Source: Symsagittifera roscoffensis
Lineage: Eukaryota > Xenacoelomorpha > Acoela > Convolutidae
Direction: 5' to 3'
Assembly (NCBI RefSeq): GCF_963678635.1
Contig: NW_026970603.1
Location: forward strand, 1 to 36,096
Length of the DNA: 36,096 bases
The translations under genes were made by a program, and so were the position numbers. Positions 30,022-36,096 of the stretch are shown in pieces (position 1 is the stretch's first letter; each line of letters opens with the position of its first letter). Below the pieces are notes generated by a model. It was given only the letters and a program-made list of their open reading frames with translations. It made no database searches and had not been told where the DNA came from.

Positions 30022-31576
30022 GGCTATTGTTTTAATTGTTTATATAAGATCCGAGTGGACACTTTTCTCTTTTAAACTTGTTCACACCTCTAGATAAGAA
30101 TGCCTTTCTGACTTAACATTTGATTCAGGTTTCAACTGAACAACTTAATTTAAAACTTTATAAGTCAAATCCAAATTTTTTGAATTCTGAAAGGATTGTT
30201 TTTATTCTTTCGGTTTTATTAACCATGAAAAAAGGCAAAAATTTTCAATAAATGCAACCGATGATTGAGGGAACTGAGTATTTATCCACGACGCCAGTCA
30301 AGCGGAGTGTGTCTTTTGTTTTGGCTTTGAATATAGATGAATTCCCGCTGCTCTGAATTTTAAAGTAAGTAAAGCAGGTGGAAATTTTGTGAGTTTCCCC
30401 AGTTAAATTTAATATTGGTTTTTTCAAAAAGTCAATGAAGTACAAATGTCAGTCTTCTTATCAAACGGAGGATAAGAGATAAAATAGGACTGAAGTCTAA
30501 TAGCAGGTGCAGGGGAAAAACAAAACTATCATCGTTTCGGCTGACCCTGTCTGCATTTTTTAGTGACTGTAACTTTTTACGCTGAAACGGACGGCTAAAA
30601 AACTTTCAATTTTCTTCTAATTCTTCTTCTTAAAAAATCTTAAATTACCTTAGAGTAAATTTTTGCATGAAATAGAGCCACTCAGAACTTAAACAAATTT
30701 AACTAAAGAAATTTCTTAAGTCAAAGTTAGCGGACCAAAAGGAAAACGAAGTGCCGCCACTCTTGCATCGGACAAAACACCAATTGACAGTGAGTATTAG
30801 ACAGTGTACACTTTCCTAGCAAGAATTGGACAACAACTCAGACCGACTATGACATATGATATAATTCAACCGAGACTTACAATTTGAGCTAATAAAGAAA
30901 ACAAAGGGACCTATCAATCGACCCAGTGTTTCTTTCAGTAGAGCATGTACTAAGCTCAAATTCGATTGAATGCGAAACATTACTTGTAACCAAGTGATCA
31001 ACTACCCTTAAAATAGTCTAGGGCGATTTTCTTCATTTGACCAAACTTCACGCAATTATCCCTAGTAATATGCAATAAAAATAAAACATAAAATTGTCAT
31101 TATGGTGTGTTTTTTTGAGGAAAGCATTTCGTTTTTAGATTGAATTGCTATACCCGTGATCTAGGACAGTGGAATATTTGAGCACAAATACTCAACAGAC
31201 AATTAACTGTTCAAACAGCCGATTATATAATTTTGGATGAAAAAAATTGCCAAAAAACAATTGGATATTATTTTTTCAAACTCAATCTTATAAAATCTGT
31301 TTTCAGCCAACATGCTGTTACAACAATTAACAAAATTTTCTTGTTTGAGAGTTTTAGAGACTATTCACCGAGTTTAGTATTGGTCAGCACTTTGTTTCCT
31401 AAAGCTTTCGCAGTTTTCAGATTCAGATAGAAGCTCAACTAATTCAAGAGAAAAAATCTGTGTTTTTTCTTTCTCACATTTTTTGTAACAAAGTTTTGGT
31501 GAAAGAAAAAATCAGCCTATTTCTTCACTCCACATTTAGGTAAGGTTAGAGGAGTCTTTGGCTCGTGGTTGTCGCT

Positions 31577-31693
31577 GATTGGTTTTTGTCTATACATCAT
31601 TTGCTGTTTTATAGCAACACAAACGTTTTTAAACTAAATTTCAATTCCGTGATAACTGCATTGTAGTTTTGGAAATGCTAAACTAATATAAAA
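31577..31693 (+). promoter_or_regulatory. Promoter-like CCAAT + TATA segment, unit 3
   Basis: GATTGG at 31577-31582 and TATAAAA at 31687-31693, the same arrangement as in units 1 and 2. Confidence 0.35.
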
Positions 31694-32815
31694 GGCTATT
31701 GTTTTAATTGTTTATATAAGATCCGAGTGGACACTTTTCTCTTTTAAACTTGTTCACACCTCTAGATAAGAATGCCTTTCTGACTTAACATTTGATTCAG
31801 GTTTCAACTGAACAACTTAATTTAAAACTTTATAAGTCAAATCCAAATTTTTTGAATTCTGAAAGGATTGTTTTTATTCTTTCGGTTTTATTAACCATGA
31901 AAAAAGGCAAAAATTTTCAATAAATGCAACCGATGATTGAGGGAACTGAGTATTTATCCACGACGCCAGTCAAGCGGAGTGTGTCTTTTGTTTTGGCTTT
32001 GAATATAGATGAATCCCCGCTGCTCTGAATTTTAAAGTAAGTAAAGCAGGTGGAAATTTTGTGAGTTTCCCCAGTTAAATTTAATATTGATTTTTTCAAA
32101 AAGTCAATGAAGTACAAATGTCAGTCTTCTTATCAAACGGAGGATAAGAGATAAAATAGGACTGAAGTATAATAGCAGGTGCAGGGGAAAAACAAAACTA
32201 TCATCGTTTCGGCTGACCCTGTCTGCATTTTTTAGTGACTGTAACTTTTTACGCTGAAACGGACGGCTAAAAAAGTTTCAATTTTCTTCTACTTCTTCTT
32301 CTTAAAAAATCTTAAATTATCTTAGAGTAAATTTTTGCATGAAATAGAGCCACTCAGAACTTAAACAAATTTAACTAAAGAAATTTCTTAAGTCAAAGTT
32401 AGCGGACCAAAAGGAAAACGAAGTGCCGCCACTCTTGCATCGGACAAAACACCAATTGACAGTGAGTATTAGACAGTGTACACTTTCCCAGCAAGAATTG
32501 GACAACAACTCAGACCGACTATGACATTTGATATAATTCAACCGAGACTTACAATTTGAGCTAATAAAGAAAACAAAGGGACCTATCAATCGACCCAGCG
32601 TTTCTTTCAGTAGAGCATGTACTATGCTCAAATTCGATTGAATACGAAACATTACTTGTAATCAAGTGATCAACCTCCCCTTAAAATGGTTTAGGGCGAT
32701 GTTCTTCATTTGACCAAACTTCACGCAATTATCCCTAGTATTATGCAAAAAAAAAATAAAACATAAAATTGTCATTATGGTGTGTTTCATTGAGGAACGC
32801 AATTCATTTTTAGAT

Positions 32816-33507
32816 TTGGTCTACATTATTTACTTTGTGATATCACGGATATAGCCGTTATATCATGTAAAACAATATTGCAAGTGGGGGGGAAAAATTT
32901 TTTCTCATCTCCTCAATCTTCGAATTTCTACATGTATTTTTTCTGTTCCCATTATGGACAATTCGGCAACATATTTTGTCGTCAAACCTAATCTTGTAAA
33001 GTTCCGAGCTGAGGAGATAAAGAAAAGAAGCCCAAAAATCTTATTAGGTGTTGGCTTTTTTTCTTTTTCACGCAATTGAAATATTGAAAAGTTTTAACGT
33101 TTTTGTAAGAACATGAAACAATTTGCACGGCGAAAAAACTGCCTTTTCTTTTTCGATCTCATCACCGGCCAGCTATCATAAGGCTCATTTTTATGTTATA
33201 TTGAGGGCTTTTAAACATATTTGCATAACATAATGAGTCCACGTGCCAATTTTTGAAAAAAATTGAATGATGTGATTTCAGAAAATTTCTTGTTGAAAAT
33301 CGCATCGGGGAGAAAAAAGACAAGAGCCCAGATTGATTTTTTTAATGAACATCATAATACAACGCTTTCAGCCATTTTAACACGTAAAAATATAAATATG
33401 AAAAAAATCAGCTGTTTTCCGTCCAAACATCCCCTTGCTCGCCCAAATTTTCTCAGTCGTCTTAATATGAGGGAAAGTGGAAAACTATGAGGGAAAGTGG
33501 AAAGCTT
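32816..33507. other. Intergenic DNA after the array
   Basis: No gene is supported. A GCAAGTGGGGGGG patch near 32878 resembles an internal MITE end, and CTCATTTTTATGTTAT near 33183 is imperfectly inverted at ATAACATAATGAG near 33225. These may be old element remnants. A 75-codon plus frame at 33263-33490 has no recognisable feature. Confidence 0.4.
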
Positions 33508-33723
33508 GGCTCTTTTTCCTTTTCCCCCCACCTGCAAATTTTTTTAAGTAAATTTGTTGACCACATGTCCAATTGTTACGAAAATTTGCATACAGACTAA
33601 TAAGGCCACGGCAAACATATTTGGTCTTCATACTCAAGCTCGTAAAACCACTCGTTACACTAAAAAAATGAAGCGTGTGAGGTGGGGGGGGGGGGGGGGG
33701 GGGGGGGGAAAGGAAAAAGAGCC
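33508..33723. mobile_element. MITE, GGCTCTTTTTCC ends, perfect TSD
   Basis: The element begins GGCTCTTTTTCCTTTTCCCC and ends with a 25-G run (33684-33708) followed by AAAGGAAAAAGAGCC. It is flanked by the perfect 8-bp duplication GAAAGCTT (33500-33507 and 33724-33731). It is 216 bp and non-coding. The interior (TTACGAAAATTTGCATAC, TTACACTAAAAAAATGAAGC) matches the interrupted element at 27548-27920 in inverse orientation. Confidence 0.9.
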
Positions 33724-33731
33724 GAAAGCTT

Positions 33732-34458
33732 GAACAACTAAAGTAAAAATACTGAAACTTGTCAGAGTACCAGACAATTTTTTTTGGATGCTGAACACCC
33801 TTTTTTGTAGATTCTTATAAATAATACTTTCTCTTACAAAACAAGTGTAATAAGCATGTTGGTAAAAGAAAATATTATGATTTATTCGAGTATTATTATG
33901 ATTTTTATTGTTGTTTTGATTAATGTTTACAGTAATATAGGTTCAACAGAAGCCAGTTAAAGTAAAAAACTTCTTTTTCAATTTTTACCTGCCTTTTAAT
34001 TTCTATTTACATATGTGTTGTTTTCGTTCACCAAGCAAAGTTTTATTACCTTATGCCGACGTGAAAATAATTTTTCAAAACGAAATTTAGGGTGGAAGCG
34101 GAAAAGATCCGAAAAAAACTAAGGCTAATTTACTTAATTTTGTCAGAGTAGCAGACATTTGTTTGGATGCTGAACAACGTGTTTGGTAGTTTTCAACTCC
34201 TCTTTACCAACAAATAGTTCTCACTCAATTTTACTTCTTCATTATTCTCTGTTGTTTACTTGCAAAAAATTTTTAACCTTTTTCTAACCTTAGGAAAACA
34301 GCAAACTGTTAGTAGCAACTAATCGAGTTTCTTTTGAATTGATTTTGGACTTCTATCAGTTTTTGCGATATCAACTTTGTGCAGGCCTTTTTTTTTCCTG
34401 AAAGTGACAAAATTTTTCAAATTCATGTACAGCCGTTTTCACTCATGCCACTGTTTAG
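33732..34458. other. AT-rich intergenic DNA, possible old MITE end
   Basis: No gene was seen. GGTGGAAGCGGAAAAGATCC near 34090-34110 resembles a decayed GGAAAAGAGCC element end, but no partner end was identified. Confidence 0.4.
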
Positions 34459-34655
34459 GACTCTTATCCATTTTTCCCTTAGTTGAATTGCAGTTTAAAA
34501 CACTATGTTTAATGCAATGAAATTTTGCATGGTGATTGAAATAACGATTGTGAACACAATTTTTTTTCATAGCTTGCATGATAATAAGCCATATTCACAC
34601 GTAAGACAACTAAGAATTAGACAGTTTCAATTATGAGAGTAAATGGAAAAGAGCC
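34459..34655. mobile_element. Diverged GGCTCTTTTCC-type MITE with TSD
   Basis: Ends are GACTCTTATCCATTTTTCCC and GAGAGTAAATGGAAAAGAGCC-like (its last 15 bases are AAATGGAAAAGAGCC). Flanks CTGTTTAG (34451-34458) and CTGTTTAT (34656-34663) match at 7 of 8 positions. The interior is unlike the other copies, so this is an older or separate subfamily. It is 197 bp and non-coding. Confidence 0.8.
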
Positions 34656-34681
34656 CTGTTTATTAAGCACAAAGACAATTT

Positions 34682-34894
34682 GGCTCTTTTCCAGTCCCCT
34701 CTTCAAAACACCGAGTTTTTTTGTTTGTTTCACGTGTTTTTACGGCTAAATGCGTGATGTTACGCTGTAAAGTATGATGAACACATCTGTTCACAGTTGT
34801 CGATTTGTTCACCACGCCAAATTTCATTACACTATAATAACGTTAAATACACTTTTCAAAACTGAATTTGAAAGGGGGGAACTGGAAAAGAGCC
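34682..34894. mobile_element. MITE, GGCTCTTTTCCAG ends (copy 3), perfect TSD
   Basis: The 213-bp copy begins GGCTCTTTTCCAGTCCCC and ends GGGGAACTGGAAAAGAGCC. It is flanked by the perfect duplication GACAATTT (34674-34681 and 34895-34902). This defines the family borders and an 8-bp target site. The interior is as in copy 1. Short open frames through it are not genes. Confidence 0.92.
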
Positions 34895-34972
34895 GACAAT
34901 TTTCAGAGCAAAATATCAAAATTCAATTTGCCAAAAAAATTTGCAGTAATTCAACTAAAAAACATAAAAATC

Positions 34973-35027
34973 GGCTCTTTTCAAGTTTCTCCCATCCCTT
35001 TGTTTTTTCCTGAAATTCGAAACTCAA
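34973..35027. mobile_element. MITE end fragment interrupted by hAT-like element
   Basis: GGCTCTTTTCAAGTTTCTCC with CTTTGTTTTTTCCTGAAATT matches the inverted right end of the 27271 element. It is cut by the hAT-like copy D at 35028. Confidence 0.6.
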
Positions 35028-35462
35028 CAGGGGCGGATCTAGGATTTTTCGAGGGGGGGGGGGGGGGGGTGGCGAAATTCAAAATAATATTTTAAGGTCA
35101 ACCAAATAGATTTTTTTTCGAGCTCTCCCAAAGCACTGAAAGTCCTTGTTTTGGCCGAGTTTTTCTGCACCGCGGGCAAAGTTTTGAAAAACATGCCAAA
35201 AAAGACGTTTTTAGGCACTTTTGGAAAATTATGACCACTAGGAAAAATTGCGTTTTTCGGCGTGCACTTCCCTCTCAAAAGTTAGTATATCTTGGCGCCA
35301 AAGGCGCCTTTAAAGAATTGTAGGGTCCATTAGCCAAAAGTGGATATCTCAAAACAGTACAAAGGGGTTCGCCGTTGGGTCTGCAGGGGTTCAAATATTT
35401 TAGGGGGAGGCGTCAACCCCCCCCCCCCCCCCCCCCCCCCGCCTTCCCTAACTCCGCCCCTG
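35028..35462. mobile_element. hAT-like MITE (copy D)
   Basis: It starts CAGGGGCGGATCTAGG and ends CTAACTCCGCCCCTG. Flanks AAACTCAA and AATTTCAA match at 6 of 8 positions. The interior includes CTTGGCGCCAAAGGCGCC and GGTCTGCAGGGGTTCAAAT. Long homopolymers sit inside both ends: 17 G at 35053-35069 and 24 C at 35417-35440. The element is 435 bp and non-coding. Confidence 0.8.
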
Positions 35463-35486
35463 AATTTCAACATATAAAAATCTCGT

Positions 35487-35663
35487 GGCTCTTTTCCAGT
35501 CCCCCCCTTCAAATTCAATTTTGAAAAATTTGTGTAAGGTTGTCACAATGCAATGAAATTGGCGTGATGAACAAATCGACAATTCTGATCAAATTTCTTC
35601 TTCATACTTTACAGCGTAACATCACGCATTTAGTCGTAATAACACGCAAAAGAAATATAAATA
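35487..35663. mobile_element. MITE, GGCTCTTTTCCAG family, truncated (inverted)
   Basis: It begins GGCTCTTTTCCAGTCCCCCC then TTCAAATTCAATTTTG, the inverse of the right half of copy 1, and runs as far as AGAAATATAAATA. The other terminal repeat is replaced by hAT-like sequence from 35664. Confidence 0.75.
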
Positions 35664-35912
35664 GTCCTTGTTTCGGCCAAGTTTTTCTGCACCGCAGGCA
35701 AAGTTTTGAAAAACAAGCCAAAAAAGACGTTTTTAGGCACTTTTGGAAATTTATGACCATTAGCAAAACATGCGTTTTTCGGCGTGCACTCCCCCCTCAA
35801 AATTTAGTATATCTTGGCGCCTAAGGCGCCTTTAAAAAATTGTAGAGTCCATTATCCAAAAATGGATATCTCAAAACAGAACAAAGGGGGGTGCTGTTGG
35901 GTCTGCAGGGGT
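35664..35912. mobile_element. hAT-like MITE internal fragment (copy E)
   Basis: GTCCTTGTTTCGGCC through GGGTCTGCAGGGGTTCAAAT closely matches the interior of copy D (about 35142-35395) without either terminal repeat. It is therefore part of a local duplication rather than an independent insertion. Confidence 0.75.
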
Positions 35913-36096
35913 TCAAATTCAATTTTGAAAAATTTGTGTAACGTTGTCACAATGCAATGAAAATTTGGCGTGATGAACAAATCGACAATTCTGAACAAAT
36001 TTTTTTTCCTACTTTACAGCGTAACATCACGCATTTAGCCGTAATAACACGCAAAAGAAATATAAAACTCGGTATTTTGAAAGGTGGGGGGGGGGG
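35913..36096. mobile_element. MITE, GGCTCTTTTCCAG family, partial at window edge
   Basis: A second inverted copy of the MITE interior (AATTCAATTTTGAAAAATTT, TTTACAGCGTAACATCACGC) extends to CTCGGTATTTTGAAAGGTGG and a G run at the end of the window. It lacks its left terminal repeat. The right terminal repeat would lie just beyond position 36096. Confidence 0.75.

Larger units (their letters stand above)
27922..32815. repeat. Tandem array, 1.67-kb unit, about 2.9 copies
   Basis: Copy 1 runs from 27922 to 29587 (1666 bp), copy 2 from 29588 to 31260 (1673 bp) and copy 3 from 31261 to about 32815 (partial, diverging after TTTTTAGATT). Copies 2 and 3 are almost identical over long stretches; copy 1 is slightly more different at its start. 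Each unit has GATTGG (inverted CCAAT) and TATAAAAGG in order. Each also has short antisense frames of 66 and about 61 codons, and an imperfect hairpin made by CGTTTCGGC and GCTGAAACG. No known RNA or protein was recognised. Recent duplication is likely, and the true copy number may be larger if the assembly collapsed. Confidence 0.9.

Overview
This window looks like nuclear DNA of an invertebrate animal: AT-rich, gene-poor, full of non-autonomous DNA transposons and tandem repeats. GT-AG introns, a tRNA-like sequence with pol III boxes, Tc1/mariner and hAT-type remnants and AATAAA signals rule out a bacterium, phage or plasmid. I cannot name the species. Only about 2.4 kb can be supported as protein-coding.

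The clearest biology is a dispersed family of three paralogous genes on the plus strand, at 5183-5950, 17176-17934 and 24831-26144. Each encodes a predicted secreted protein of 252-257 residues. All share a signal peptide, an N-glycosylation sequon just after it, seven aligned mature-region cysteines and a strongly conserved C-terminal half ending in PWIC. The third copy reaches the family length only if a 540-nt GT-AG intron is removed; the other two are single-exon. I recognise no named family.

A second gene is represented by one coiled-coil exon on the minus strand (26429-26556), with an acceptor and a GTAAGT donor. Its remaining exons were not found. The third paralog lies immediately downstream of it on the opposite strand, so it may sit inside an intron of that gene.

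Layout. 1-3.4 kb: degenerate tandem repeats. 3.7-4.4 kb: a hAT-like MITE and a Tc1/mariner transposase fragment. 5.2-5.95 kb: paralog 1. 6.8-7.6 kb: an element with GTAAGTGG repeats and a large inverted repeat. 7.6-9.9 kb: no gene seen. 9.9-13.9 kb: a 541-bp tandem array and mosaic repeats. 14-16.4 kb: poly-C tracts, palindromes and possibly a decayed coding region. 16.5 kb: a hAT-like MITE. 17.2-17.9 kb: paralog 2. 18.5-24.4 kb: dispersed and tandem repeats plus a tRNA-Ser-like sequence. 24.8-26.1 kb: paralog 3. 26.4-26.6 kb: the antisense exon. 26.6-27.9 kb: nested MITEs. 27.9-32.8 kb: three copies of a 1.67-kb unit with CCAAT and TATA motifs. 33.5-36.1 kb: more MITEs, several with 8-bp target-site duplications, and long poly-G/poly-C runs.

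The paralogs probably arose by dispersed duplication in a repeat-rich region. Paralogs 1 and 2 are each followed within about 1 kb by a copy of the GTAAGTGG-repeat element, which suggests that flanking DNA was duplicated with the genes, or that both loci received the same element.
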